A program made the translations under genes and the position numbers. From Gordionus sp. m RMFG-2023 (Eukaryota > Nematomorpha > Gordioida > Chordodea > Parachordodidae), in the NCBI RefSeq assembly GCF_954871325.1, contig NC_088777.1, forward strand, positions 39,657,366 to 39,721,365: a DNA stretch of 64,000 bases, read 5' to 3'. Under the pieces are notes generated by a model, which had not been told where the DNA came from, made no database searches, and saw nothing but the letters and a program-made list of their open reading frames with translations. Positions 21,401 to 28,875 of this stretch are shown in pieces. Numbering within the stretch: position 1 is the first letter of the stretch; every line of letters starts with the position of its first letter.

Positions 21401-23775
21401 TTTCAAAATTCTTTTTATTTGTTATGTTTGGTCTTTTTTTTAGATCTTAATTTATTACTTATATATGCTATATCTGGATCAGGATCTGAGACTACAACTA
21501 TTGCAAAACATTAATGAAACTATTTTTAAATCGCCATTTGATACTTTCCCTTCATGTCGATACGCAAAATTATGAGATACTTAACCATACTTGAATTGGA
21601 AGATAATAAATGATTTTTTTTGTTGTTAATCAATATACAAGTTTGCAATATTTTCAAATAACATAGTCTACTCAATCTTTTAGAATATAAGTATCCCCCT
21701 CCAAATATATATATAGGCATAGAATGTTTGACATTGGGCATGCTAGAATGAATGTTGGTCACTTTATAACCCCTATATCATTATACCCAATAGATACATG
21801 GAATCTTAAAATTCATTGTTCTAAATGGCATTCTGCCATTATTCAAATGTCCAGTGTTTGTAATTCATTGCTTATTGAAATTTTCGGGAAAAAAAAGAGT
21901 ATTCTTTACCTCAAAACAATATTATTGAAAGATCTATAAATTTATATTACTTGCAAAAGATATATATGCAAAAACTAGGAATAGTTATTTTAAATTCTTT
22001 AAATTATATTTTAATGTTTCAATGATTTTTCAGAGTGTTATTTTTCTTTTTATTTGATTTAATTGAGAGATAAATCCTTTATGATTTCAAAACTCCGTAC
22101 TTTAATACATTAGCGGAAGAACCGGGGGAGGGAGACCCCTCTCTTGGCAAACTTTATTGTTTTTTATAAATCTCATAATTTTAACCTAATTTTTTTTAAA
22201 CTACACACACTTTCTCCCCTCCTTTATCACCAGCCCCTCTTCCCAAAAATTAAGTTACATATTTGATTACAAATAATATTTTCAATAAAATAAGTAAAAG
22301 GTTAATATTCTTTTAAATAATGACTAACAAGATCACCCAAACCCTTATCCCCTATAAAAAAAGCCCTGGATACACTTTATATAATAGGCCTATTCAAAAA
22401 AGAATAACAAATAGTGCATTATTCGTATTCTATTTTTAAAAATTTATTACATCAAATTTTAAACAGAAAAAATTATTATAATATTCTGATGATAAAGTAC
22501 ATGCCATTAAATTATTAACGAAATTAATGCATAAATTTATATGCCAATCCATTTTTTAAGGCTGTTTTATAATTCTTCATACATCGTTCCTTTTTATATA
22601 AAGAAAGGATTTTATTTAAAAAATCATTTATTTAATTTGCATGAAAAATGATTATGATACAAGTGTGGGTGACAAATTATTACGACCCGACTACGATGGC
22701 TAACAGATTCGGATACGAGTGATATATCTTTCCAGATAAAAATTAAATATATAAATATCTATTTGATTTCTACATGAAAGTATCTAAATGGTTCACTATC
22801 TCAAAAAAATTGATCTTTTAAATTAAATGATATTTAATAAATAATTTCAACAATTTTTTTCTAACTAACCTCAAATTTTTCCATAAATTTTTGGGAATCG
22901 TAGGAAGAAGAAAAATTTAAACCCCATACTACGTGTGTTTTCTGGTCCTTCCAATATACAAAACAATCCGATGTTTGTTTTAACTCACTAGCTAAATTAT
23001 AGTATTTATAATATAATGTTTAATAACAATTCTAATATTAATAAAATATGAGAAAAGAAACCACAGAATATGAGTAATATGCAATCTTTTAAAAATAACG
23101 ACCCCCCCCCCCCACATAGTGCTCTCATAAGCCAAAAGTTCTGATTTCAACCCTAGATGCAACCAATTGGACTGTTATCTCTTAAAACTTTATAGCTTAC
23201 GAAAAATAGGCTTTGGATTTTAAAAAAATGTTACTAAATAACCTATAAAAAATTAACTCCCTTTGATAGTTTTAATCCAAATTATTTAAATAATCGCGAA
23301 AAGGATCAAATATATTATTTTTTTAAATAAAATTTTTTGATAACTTTTTGCAAAGAACTGAGTTTTACTTGGTCAACTCCTAAAATATTTTATATTTGAA
23401 CAAAAAAAATTTTTGAACACTAAATAAAATTTTTTTAAAAGGGCATTAAATTTTTAGCAATAGTGAATATTAAGAGCCTAACAGTGACTGTTAAACAATA
23501 ATTCTTTGTGCGGCTTTTCTAAAGGAAGATGAAAACCAAAAATAAACAAGTTATTAGTTATATTTAAAACATATATATGTTTTTTTTAATGACTTTGAGG
23601 CGAAAGAATAACATCTAGGATATATTGCTGGTCTACATTTTTAGCTAATATATGAATACATTGTTCATCCGTCATGAATTCTGATATTATCTTAGTTAAT
23701 ATTAAACCATTGGACAATTTTTCCCACATGTATCCTTGACCATCTGGAGAAACTTTGAACACCTCTGCCCATAAT
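3438..23775 (-). CDS. sif: Still life/TIAM-like Rac guanine-nucleotide exchange factor (partial, 11-12 exons)
   Basis: TIAM/SIF proteins load GTP onto Rac at membranes and synapses; the catalytic DH-PH pair lies C-terminal. Exons in transcript order: 23775-23594, 22991-22870, 21066-20038, 15031-14934, 14849-14582, 10331-10188, 9622-9440, 5973-5633, 5286-5130, 4469-4305, 3749-3569, and doubtfully 3485-3438. All junctions are GT-AG and phase-compatible. Joined domains keep family order: WH1, long low-complexity linker, PH1, coiled coil with Ex, Ras-binding domain, PDZ start. Across most junctions the residue count equals that remembered for TIAM1 or Drosophila SIF. The first coding exon and the DH-PH end were not found. 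Extra exons in the 5-kb intron between 20038 and 15031 cannot be excluded, though phase 0 fits on both sides. Large introns carry retroelement and MITE remnants. Confidence 0.85.
3569..3749 (-). CDS. sif: sif-like gene, exon encoding N-terminal half of PDZ domain
   Basis: This 181-bp exon encodes 60 residues beginning SIIGIDLCPK and containing the carboxylate-binding-loop region MQKFGFSIQAEI and the strand DELVVYIAEV. It fits SIF PDZ (WGFSVEAEL and DELCCYVSRV in the fly protein as I remember it) better than vertebrate TIAM1. The acceptor is TTTAG at 3751-3750 and the donor AAAAG|GTTAGA at 3568. It starts in phase 0 and ends in phase 1. Confidence 0.85.
3921..4075. mobile_element. Short hAT-type element (GC-rich MITE) with 8-bp target duplication
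   Basis: The ends read TAGTGATCTGCA and TGCAGATCTCTA. They are flanked by a perfect duplication CTATTAAT at 3913-3920 and 4076-4083. The interior carries GCCCGGCC-type phrases that are unusual in this AT-rich sequence. Ends of the form YARNG plus an 8-bp duplication are hAT hallmarks. It is non-coding and lies in an intron of the sif-like gene. It belongs with the elements at 27734, 40750 and 55041. Confidence 0.85.
4305..4469 (-). CDS. sif: sif-like gene, Ras-binding-domain exon
   Basis: This 165-bp exon (55 residues, phase 0 at both ends) begins KLVMSLNERMTIEDLLLTVC, then a basic strand KFKH and YTVPDLHTYVHEN. It corresponds to the TIAM/SIF Ras-binding domain, where 'SVEELL' and 'NPMEHF' occupy the same places in fly SIF. 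The acceptor AAAAAAG before 4469 was preferred to the nearer TTAG because only it keeps phase. Donor: AAT|GTAAAT. Confidence 0.85.
5130..5286 (-). CDS. sif: sif-like gene, exon upstream of Ras-binding domain
   Basis: This 157-bp exon (1 + 52 codons) reads GPKNSKKSVENLMNSC and ends KVIKINLPRNE, just before the Ras-binding domain. The end aligns without gaps to the start of that domain in TIAM1. Acceptor CATAAAAG before 5286; donor CGAA|GTAAAA. Confidence 0.8.
5328..5347. repeat. Short (TCGTAA)n microsatellite
   Basis: About three to four copies of a six-base unit sit in an intron of the sif-like gene, just upstream of an acceptor. No further significance is visible. Confidence 0.6.
5633..5973 (-). 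CDS. sif: sif-like gene, exon after Ex region
   Basis: This 341-bp exon starts SLMVYSSKSMKSYLSKM and contains NTVSSFHAHVSIR, matching the conserved 'VSSFHA' phrase that follows the CC-Ex region in TIAM and SIF. The rest is polar and poorly conserved. Acceptor TTAAAAG before 5973. The donor (CAA|GTTTCA at 5632) is weak but is the only one found that restores phase to the next exon. Confidence 0.8.
5974..8009. other. Intron of sif-like gene, no gene seen
   Basis: AT-rich, with isolated GC-richer phrases that look like decayed MITE ends: ATAGCG-type phrases near 6090 and 6975, and CATAGGCGTAGC at about 7157, the same end as the element at 54323. No coding exon was recognised. Confidence 0.4.
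8010..8231 (-). CDS. Unrecognised 73-residue open frame
   Basis: The frame starts MGNCEARISRGNDPTKYF and is acidic in the middle, with base use more balanced than the surrounding intron. A stop precedes the start codon. An overlapping frame also reads protein-like, which suggests a frameshifted remnant of a longer coding sequence. A start with MGN could be myristoylated, as SIF and TIAM proteins are, but it lies downstream of the PH and Ex exons and no usable donor follows. The identity is unknown; decayed mobile-element coding is the likeliest explanation. Confidence 0.25.
   Translation of the reverse strand: MGNCEARISRGNDPTKYFNLTWNLPLKPIISAERDDTILDDLIRDDAQADVSLGTADESIADLLFNYEQILLS
8232..9439. 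other. Intron of sif-like gene, no gene seen
   Basis: AT-rich, with long T and A runs, and nothing recognisable on either strand. Confidence 0.4.
9440..9622 (-). CDS. sif: sif-like gene, coiled-coil/Ex region exon
   Basis: This 183-bp exon (61 residues, phase 0 both ends) begins DTRMKNMGEAQLTIVSDS and ends with the family signature SELPNPK. It corresponds to the CC-Ex subdomain, which together with PH1 binds membrane and partner proteins. Donor CCCAAA|GTAAAA, acceptor TATAAAG. The residue count equals that remembered for TIAM1 up to 'ELPNPK'. Confidence 0.9.
10188..10331 (-). CDS. sif: sif-like gene, PH1 last helix and coiled-coil exon
   Basis: The exon is 144 bp (48 residues) and contains ELENWISAIHISCAASLARH, which matches 'ELENWITAIHSACA' of the TIAM1 PH1 C-terminal helix, then KENIIKILTHEIFKL. 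It was not annotated as a long open frame and was found by reading the reverse strand. Acceptor TGATAAAG; donor GAAATG|GTATTC; phase 0 on both sides. Confidence 0.9.
10332..10860. other. Intron, small tandem duplication, no gene
   Basis: A duplicated phrase of about 55 bp (TTTTTGGTATCAACTTTC twice, near 10580 and 10620) is the only structure seen. Confidence 0.4.
10864..11280. repeat. Tandem duplication of a GGGCTGGGC-containing unit
   Basis: A unit of about 150 bp carrying TTTTATTGGAAGCTCC and ATGGGTCGGGCTGGGCTTG occurs twice (from about 10864 and 11015), followed by partial copies to about 11280. The GGGCTGGGC phrase resembles the interior of the GC-rich hAT-type elements elsewhere, so this may be an expanded element of that group. 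Clear ends were not found. Confidence 0.6.
11281..12055. other. No gene seen
   Basis: More GGCTTGG-type phrases to about 11430, then plain AT-rich sequence. A hyphenated AACCCCGTC...GACGGGTT hairpin lies near 11930. No coding features were recognised. Confidence 0.35.
12060..12890 (+). pseudogene. Non-LTR retrotransposon remnant (region downstream of reverse transcriptase)
   Basis: Plus-strand frames, broken by stops and frameshifts, carry the phrase RSDGKRPDGITMIPWKR near 12575-12630 and a 'GRHGL'-like site near 12450. Similar phrases follow the reverse transcriptase in certain invertebrate non-LTR elements. The same phrases appear in the better-preserved copy at 16640-17762. Its end abuts the hAT element at 12895. 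I know of no precise clade assignment. Confidence 0.65.
12895..13909. mobile_element. Internally deleted hAT element, TAGGCCTA ends
   Basis: The ends are inverted: TAGGCCTAC then A-rich then AACGAATCGAATAATTC on the left, and the mirror AATAATTCGTTTTAGGCCTA on the right. Flanking octamers GCTATAGC and GATATACC match at 6 of 8. The interior has a hAT transposase C-terminal remnant on the minus strand. The ends contain many TCGAAT-type sub-repeats. It lies in an intron of the sif-like gene. Confidence 0.7.
13331..13622 (-). pseudogene. hAT transposase dimerisation-domain remnant
   Basis: The minus strand reads EVETYFNELRIASSKSPLEW followed by LSKMAIYCLFRDLT, a stop, and a basic C-terminus. It follows the hAT C-terminal pattern 'EVE.YL....I....PLEWWK......LS..A...L'. 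The 'PATSAPSERVFS' core is lost around the stop. It is a fragment only; the N-terminal catalytic part is deleted from this element. Confidence 0.65.
13918..14581. other. Intron, no gene seen
   Basis: Very AT-rich, with no recognisable features apart from a short GC-richer patch near 14280. Confidence 0.35.
14582..14849 (-). CDS. sif: sif-like gene, PH1 domain exon
   Basis: This 268-bp exon reads WLNVKHWLTNKKNKLDLASK, then KKYWVCLKGPTLLFYA, then IVQAVPEHPKKENLFCLS and GDVLMFQ. These are core strands of the first PH domain of TIAM/SIF; 'YWVSLKG', 'VQAVPEHPKK' and 'FCLS' are nearly invariant. Acceptor AATATAG before 14849; donor TTCCAA|GTACGC. This PH domain binds phosphoinositides and targets the protein to membrane. 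Confidence 0.92.
14934..15031 (-). CDS. sif: sif-like gene, short exon just upstream of PH1
   Basis: This 98-bp exon encodes MPASKPNLEMNKGSNITQ and ends WSRAIRKTG; 'RKxG' immediately precedes PH1 in the family. It is separated from the next exon by a GT-AG intron of only 84 bp, although a single open frame runs through that intron and could mislead gene finders. The acceptor AAATAG precedes an in-frame ATG, so an alternative start here is also possible. Confidence 0.8.
15032..15485. other. Intron, no gene seen
   Basis: AT-rich. It ends at the first readable codons of the Ty3-type remnant. No long terminal repeat was found. Confidence 0.35.
15496..16270 (+). pseudogene. Ty3-type gag remnant with zinc knuckle
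   Basis: Broken frames read MGDISKITLNEFRKEETSL and, later, RINFIRLSR and SVMSYLKHIKELARRCEF, with RDQLIAGLK, all typical of gypsy-type capsid. At about 16198 CYFCNRFHSIRNC gives a C-x2-C-x3-H-x4-C knuckle, one residue shorter than the usual C-x2-C-x4-H-x4-C. Several in-frame stops prevent expression. Confidence 0.65.
16287..16496 (+). pseudogene. Retropepsin-like protease remnant
   Basis: The frame ends with YDTGSEVTIINATIW. DTGS is the active-site motif of retroviral-type aspartic proteases. The frame stops soon after the first catalytic motif and the rest of the protease is degraded. Confidence 0.65.
16640..17762 (-). pseudogene. Non-LTR retrotransposon fragment inserted antisense
   Basis: Two minus-strand frames (17762-17457 and 17350-16856) continue one protein: LQLPSKMSGLDLYPL first, then EWLEALPSRNLGNLLSDEQL, PHTCIKC, DSKGRHGLNC, DDGLRPDGLTSVPWSLGK and LIWDFTC. 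The RDGKRPDG-type phrase, the CxxC and the RHG motif mark the region after the reverse transcriptase of an invertebrate non-LTR group. A simple-sequence expansion, (TGCCTTGCA)n at 17080-17130, encodes RHARHARHARQARQA in place of conserved residues. The 3' end faces an A/T-rich tail near 16640. A true target duplication was not resolved. Confidence 0.7.
17840..18490 (+). pseudogene. Ty3-type reverse transcriptase remnant
   Basis: Frames read EPIAQPARRVPLPLKVEIE, YTTLDLKDVYLRMSIDEES, YYRYLRLLFGIAIAPIIFQ and the catalytic AVYLDDVIITGKND. YLDD with the preceding 'LPFGL..AP..FQ' element (here LFGIAIAPIIFQ) is diagnostic of gypsy reverse transcriptase. A frameshift near 18040 and one near 18170 break it, and it is truncated just past the catalytic motif. 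Confidence 0.8.
18550..18828. repeat. 31-bp tandem repeat, nine near-perfect copies
   Basis: Units start at 18550, 18581, 18612, 18643, 18674, 18705, 18736, 18767 and 18798. Each contains GTTATATTATTGTATAAC, whose arms GTTATA and TATAAC can pair around a six-base loop. The copies are essentially identical, so expansion is recent. It starts just past the truncated reverse transcriptase. Confidence 0.9.
18829..20037. other. Intron, no gene supported
   Basis: AT-rich. A plus-strand open frame at 19734-20003 reads somewhat protein-like but matches nothing known and faces against the sif-like gene. Confidence 0.35.
20038..21066 (-). CDS. sif: sif-like gene, large low-complexity linker exon
   Basis: This 1029-bp exon (343 residues, phase 0 at both ends) starts HCKKLNRPHHNINHL after acceptor TTTATAG and ends TMPSTSQQ before donor CAA|GTATTT. 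It is rich in Ser, Asn, Asp and Lys with no globular pattern, as expected for the long linker between WH1 and PH1. Serine-rich basic stretches such as RRSQSHHYISKSATMP could be phosphorylation or 14-3-3 sites; that is inference. Confidence 0.8.
21067..22869. other. Intron, no gene seen
   Basis: AT-rich. Overlapping opposite-strand open frames at 21526-21939 show no family features. ATAGGCCTATTC near 22385 resembles the TAGGCCTA end of the element at 12895 and may be a solo end. Confidence 0.35.
22870..22991 (-). CDS. sif: sif-like gene, WH1 domain second exon
   Basis: A 122-bp exon, found by reading the reverse strand, encodes SELKQTSDCFVYWKD and then VVWGLNFSSSYDSQKF. It matches the fly SIF WH1 C-terminal part ('SECFVYWKD', 'WGLNF'). 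Acceptor ATTTAG before 22991; donor TTTGAG|GTTAGT. Joined to the previous exon it keeps the exact spacing remembered for fly SIF. Confidence 0.88.
23594..23775 (-). CDS. sif: sif-like gene, WH1 domain first exon
   Basis: This 182-bp exon reads LWAEVFKVSPDGQGYMWEKL and then NVDQQYILDVIL, the start of a WH1/EVH1-type fold. The fly SIF phrase 'RLWAEVFHVS' is almost identical. The acceptor TTGTTTAG opens in phase 2, so an upstream exon must supply the first two bases. The donor CAAA|GTCATT is unorthodox but gives the correct phase. WH1 marks the SIF (protostome) form rather than vertebrate TIAM1. Confidence 0.88.
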
Positions 23776-24827
23776 CTAAACAAATATAAAAAATATAACA
23801 CTATTTTTTTCTATAAATAAACGTGATACAAATTATTATCATGAGTTTCTCATAGCAGCAATCTTTTGCTATATCTCAGCCGCGATTGTCATTCTTGTAA
23901 AATAATTTAAAAGGAGAATATTCAAAAAAATTATTGTGCAGGCCATTTAAAAAGAACCCTTTTATTAAAGTTTAACCAAAAATGGGAACTGGTAATTTGT
24001 TTTAATTTTAGGCTGTATCCAAAACATTAAAAAATTAAATTCACAAATTTTCGAAACTTTAATGAAAATAAATATATAAGCTATTTTAGATATAAAAATA
24101 AAAAACATGTCCATATCATAGTTGTTAAAGGGTGATAAATTTTTCCAAAAACATCTGGAGCGTCACCATTTATCAAAACGCGGGAGCGAGAGCAGGAGCC
24201 AACTCCTTTTTTGGGATGGCTCCTCCTCCTTCAATTTTTTTTTATAAATTGTTTAAAAAAATAATCTTAATTAATGTATTTGTTGAATACCATAAAAATG
24301 ATATATATTTATTTAAATTTATGAAACTATTTAAATATATTAAATGTTAGTTAAGCCAAGTTTTTATATTTTTTTTACATAAAAACCATGAAAGAATTGT
24401 TTTATTGATACAGAAAATATATGGATGAAATAAAATTTCCATTTCCATCCCATAAGAATTTTTTTTTTTAAAAGTTCTAAAAATGGATGAAGATTACTAA
24501 TTTGTGGAATATCAATTATATACTGATTAAAGAGCAGAAATGCATGATTTTCTACTAAAACATTCACTTCGTGCATACCACAATATAAATTTAGGGGTAA
24601 TTTTTGATGCGGAGAATGCTTTAGAAAATATATGACTTAAAATTATACCCCATAGATTATTTTGAACGTGTTAGTCTTTATGGAATAAACAAAATATATC
24701 CACAAATATGAGTGATAATATAATTAAAAAATTGGGGAGATATTTGATATTTTCAAATACTATTCGAGAATAAATATCCGGTTATGGCGTCTTTGTAAAA
24801 ACCTTGAAGATCCTTGAAGGTGAGAGG
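23776..24827. other. 5' flank or first intron of sif-like gene, no exon identified
   Basis: AT-rich. A GGAGCGAGAGCAGGAGCC phrase near 24183 is GC-rich but non-coding as far as I can see. No MGN-type first exon was identified here. Confidence 0.35.
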
Positions 24828-25047
24828 CAGTGTTGTTAAACGGCTCGTTTTGAGCCGATTTTAAAAACGGCTAACTCAATATTTTAGCCAGAAAAATATT
24901 GCCTAAGCCTCGAGATTTTGCTAATTGATGTCTAGACCTTTGTGCCACCTATGAGAAAATCTTCAGGCTTGCGCAATATTATTCTGGATAAAATATTGAG
25001 TTAGCCGTTTTTAAAAATCGGCTCAAACCGAGCCGTTTAACAACACT
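24828..25047. mobile_element. Short hAT-type MITE, CAGTGTTGTTAAACGG ends
   Basis: The inverted ends CAGTGTTGTTAAACGGCTCG and CGAGCCGTTTAACAACACT enclose mirror-image GAGCCGATTTT and GTTAGCC segments, so the whole element could fold into one hairpin. Flanking octamers GTGAGAGG (24820-24827) and GTGAGAGT (25048-25055) match at 7 of 8. Ends of the YARNG form plus an 8-bp duplication are hAT-like. A relative is cut by the right edge of the window at 63791. Confidence 0.85.
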
Positions 25048-26876
25048 GTGAGAGTGGTTTAATTTAAACACAAACTATTTCTAGACTCACTTCGAAAGTA
25101 AATGATTTTATAGATTTAAAATGTTCCTTATCTTTTTTTTGATGAAACGCACTTTATTTTTGAATAACTTTCGATTTTTACCAGTTTATGATCGTAATAT
25201 CATTGCTGCCATTATCCATTTTACATAATTGAATTGGGAATGGATAAACAGGTAAAAATAGAGAATTAAAAAATTAATTAATTAATTTTATAAGAAAACA
25301 AATTTCTAAGACAAAAATACCTACAATTACACCTAAAATGTCCTCCAAATCCAATAATTAAGAAGAATTTTTTGGAATCATCAAATTAATTATCAAGATA
25401 TACTAGACAAAATTTTTAAACAAACAATAACAATAAATATATTTGTTAATTATAACGATTTAAAAAATAATAAAATACAATACTCCTCTTTTCCTTTATT
25501 TTTAATATAGCTAAACATGTTTTAGGCTAGAGGGGTGGCTGCTTGCTATACTATTCAAATTTAGAAAATTTTATACTGTTAAAATCGCCTATTTTAAAAA
25601 CTCAGTAGAGGGAGCTAGCTCCTTTTGAAATGATATGAGCGGGAGATAGCTCCTTTTAAGAAAGAGCGTTAACAACATCGTAAAATATTATAATTTCATA
25701 AATTTCAAAAATTTTAAATACGATTTCATTAAAATTTGTGAAAATTTTGAAACTTTTCGAATTTTTTTAAATGGTTCTGAAACCTTAAGAAAAAATATTT
25801 GGAGGAAAAACTAACAAGCCATGATTTATTATTATTTCTTACTCTATCATGTTCACTATTTTAGAATCCATGAGTAAAATATTTGATAAATGTCCGATAT
25901 TTATGTGACCAAGATTTAATCATTTTTTGCTTATTCGTTTCCATCGTTTCGGCTCCTCTTTTGAAAAAAAAATAATACAAGTTTTGAAAAAAATTTAACG
26001 GAAAAAACGATTTTTTTAAAAATTTATTTTTATTTTGTATATTTTATATATTTTTCTTACTTCCATTTATTTATAATGAAATGAATTTGATTATATAATT
26101 ATAATTAAAATTTTTGGTCCGTTTTTTTAATCATGTTATGTTATATTGCGAAAAGAAATGGAATAAAATATTTTTTTAAAAAAGGCTAAACGAAATACGA
26201 AAAGTATGGCAAAAAAAATATAATGAATAAAAATCGATAAATATTTTTCAATTTTTTTTAACATTTAATTATCTCACTCACTCTCCTTGTTTCATGTTTA
26301 TGTGTAATCTTCTTCTCTTTTTTTTTATCTTTATTTTTCTTTATTATTTTTTATCATTATTACATTTTATTTTTACACAATTTTTCGTGATGCTACGGAA
26401 AAATGGCTGCAAAAAAATCAATTGGTGGATAAATTAAATACCTAAATTTTTTATATTACTTAATAAAACCTCCATAAGATGAGTAGGGATCATACAAAAG
26501 GTTTTACCTTTTGGTAGCATGGAGTGCTGGTCCATATAATATACAACTATTATATACTCATTTTCAATGAGAATTTGATAGGGAAGCCTGGAAATTAAGG
26601 TTTCATTGAATTTAAAAATAAAATAATAAATATTATTCTCATTTTTTTACGATAGGAAATCAATAAAAAGAAATAAATATATGTGTCATTAAAAAAAAAT
26701 TGTGAAAAAGAGTGGTTTTAGAATGACCTTATTTTATATTGTGTAAAATTGTTTTCTATTATTATTTAATTTGATTTAGAAACCGAAAAGTATCATTAAA
26801 AAATCTCATGATAAAATAATGATAATAGCGCCACTCTGATTAACTGTAGGAAATTTTTTAATTGGGTAAAATATAT
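25048..26876. other. No gene seen
   Basis: AT-rich with T-runs. GGGAGCTAGCTCCTTTT and GGGAGATAGCTCCTTTT near 25610-25650 are a small GC-richer duplicate. Nothing else is recognised. Confidence 0.35.
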
Positions 26877-27149
26877 TTATTTTATTAATAACTTGTCAAA
26901 TCTGACAGGGATTATAAATAACAGAAATTTATATAAATCAGATGTAGTAAGGCAGTTTCCTTGAGTTGGATCATAATTTAAAATATTATCTTCATTAATG
27001 ACGCCTGTAATCTCCTTCAGAGTCTCTAAGGGGCAGCAGGAGGATCGGTGGAAGAAAGATCTAAAAGGGTTCGTCATATTTGATCTGAATAGATACAGCG
27101 TCTTCGTGAGGGAAACATGTCTATATTTTCCTACTAGTGATGTAAGCAT
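26877..27149 (-). CDS. Unrecognised coding-like open frame
   Basis: The frame reads MTNPFRSFFHRSSCCPLETL and then EDNILNYDPTQGNCLTTSDL, with base use more balanced than its surroundings. I recognise no family. It lies upstream of the sif-like WH1 exons on the same strand, and an ATG at 27207 in another frame begins MGNILRGNTFPGKMNG, like the myristoylation starts of SIF and TIAM. No splice path from here into 23775 was found. It may be an upstream exon, another gene, or a mobile-element remnant. Confidence 0.3.
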   Translation of the reverse strand: MLTSLVGKYRHVSLTKTLYLFRSNMTNPFRSFFHRSSCCPLETLKEITGVINEDNILNYDPTQGNCLTTSDLYKFLLFIIPVRFDKLLIK

Positions 27150-27733
27150 ATGGTAAATACCCGTTCATTTTTCCGGGAAATGTATTTCCCCTGAGAATAT
27201 TCCCCATTTAGTTTTTATAAATATATTGTAATTTATTTTAATTTTTTTTACCATTTTTATCTGTTCATTTTGATCTTCGGCCAACTTTTAAATAAATTTT
27301 TCCTAGTATGATAATATATGGCTTGTGACTAAACATTACCTCTCATTCCCATTACATCTTATAAAAAAACTATAAGTATAAACCGGCACATAAAAAACTA
27401 TAAAATAAATGTGAATTAAAAAATATAAAATGAATATAACCACCATATGAATCACTTAAATGACCCAAAATAGAAATTTGAATTTTTTGAGCCTTTAAAA
27501 TTTATATATAAAGTAAAAAATTTTAATGTTGGAAATATAAATATTAATACACAAAAAGTTTTTTAGGAATAATTGTATTTTGTATTATATTTACAATGTA
27601 AAATCCAATCTTCGTTGGGATTGAGCTAATTTTTCAATTACTCATCCTTGCTTGGCGTCAAATGCCTATAAATATTTAAAAGATCCAAACCATTCAATCC
27701 ACTTTCAGAAGTTGTACTTCTTAGGTATGTTTT

Positions 27734-28081
27734 CAGAGAACTGCAGGCCCGGTTCCCGGGCCAGACCGTATTTTAATTTTTTAAATACACGCGGACAGGG
27801 CCCAAAATTTTTTTACACCCGGGCTGGGCCTGTTTTTTTTAAAAAAAAATTATCCGGGCCCGGCTTTATATTTTAAAACCAAATATTTGAAATTAGCTAT
27901 AAAAATCAAAAATAAATATAATTTATTTAAAAATATCCGGGCCGGGCCTGAAAAATTTAATTTAAAAAAAGCCGGGCCAAGCTTGAAAATTTTTTTTAAA
28001 AAAAACCCGGGCCGGGCCGAAAAAAAATTTTGAAAAAAAATCTAGGCCGTGCCCTGCAAATTGTATCTCTGCAGGGCTCTG
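27734..28081. mobile_element. GC-rich hAT-type MITE, CAGAGAACTGCAGG ends
   Basis: The left end CAGAGAACTGCAGGCCCGG and right end CTCTGCAGGGCTCTG are inverted. The interior alternates GGGCCGGGC-type blocks with long A and T runs. It is the same family as the shell at 55041-59729. Flanking octamers TATGTTTT and TTATTCTT match at only 5 of 8, so the duplication has decayed or the ends are slightly off. Confidence 0.7.
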
Positions 28082-28429
28082 TTATTCTTCTTAAAAAAGA
28101 GAATGTTCTCTCATTAGTTTACTAATGGGAAGAGTTGCTAATATATATATAATCATTTTAATACATTGGGAACAAAATCTAAAATGTGTTTGAAATTATA
28201 GAAAGCATCCATAGCATTTTTTGGGACTATATCTTAGTTAATCTTTTAAACATAGTTATTCAGCTAATAAGGCATCAAACAAATATTATTTTTTTTCTAT
28301 CACCATCTGAAAAAGATTGGGAAGGCTTTTATGGAAGTAATATCTGCAGATTGGTAAGTGCTGCATGATGAATTAAAAACCATTCATTTATTTGGATTAT
28401 AGTTTTATAATACTTTTCTACTGATCTTA

Positions 28430-28875
28430 TATTAATGTTTTGACGATGAGCTTGCCTTGCTGCAAATCGAGTGAGACAAATATTAAACACGTATAGTTCT
28501 CATTTTGACTCAACATTAACATATAAAATTGAAATTCTTTATCAACATTAGCCCTAATTTCCTTGAGTTCTAATAAAATGCTCTCCGCTATTCTCATCTT
28601 CTTAATCAAGTCAATGCCATGTTTTTGAAAGTAATACATAAAATAGTTGTATAATTAAAAAATACATTCTAATGAGAAAAAAAATTGAAATAAGTATTAA
28701 ATCCAATAATTTTTTTGCTTCTAAGTAAATATTTCTTTCAGGCCATTCTGATATTTCAGTAATTGCATTAATAATTGGTTCTTCTAACTCCATAGAAGCT
28801 GTTACTGCTTGATGGCGGAGACTCCATCTCGTTGGACAAGCTTGCACTTTCTTTCTCCCTGTTGGACAAGGAGTT
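28430..28875 (-). pseudogene. ZMYM1-like (hAT-related) transposase fragment
   Basis: After an acceptor-like CCAACAG, the minus strand reads QACPTRWSLRHQAV and then AITEISEWPE, matching the 'LCPTRWTCRHKAL' signature midway through ZMYM1-type proteins derived from hAT transposases. A frameshift near 28640 leads to a second frame, IDLIKKMRIAESILLELKEI. Its start phase would suit the donor at 36580, but that element has its own continuation at 36380-36510, so this is probably an independent copy. Confidence 0.65.

Noticed and set aside
23101-23115. Poly-C run as a functional element
   Set aside because: An isolated homopolymer; similar G or C runs occur several times in the window and probably reflect decayed MITE ends or simple slippage.
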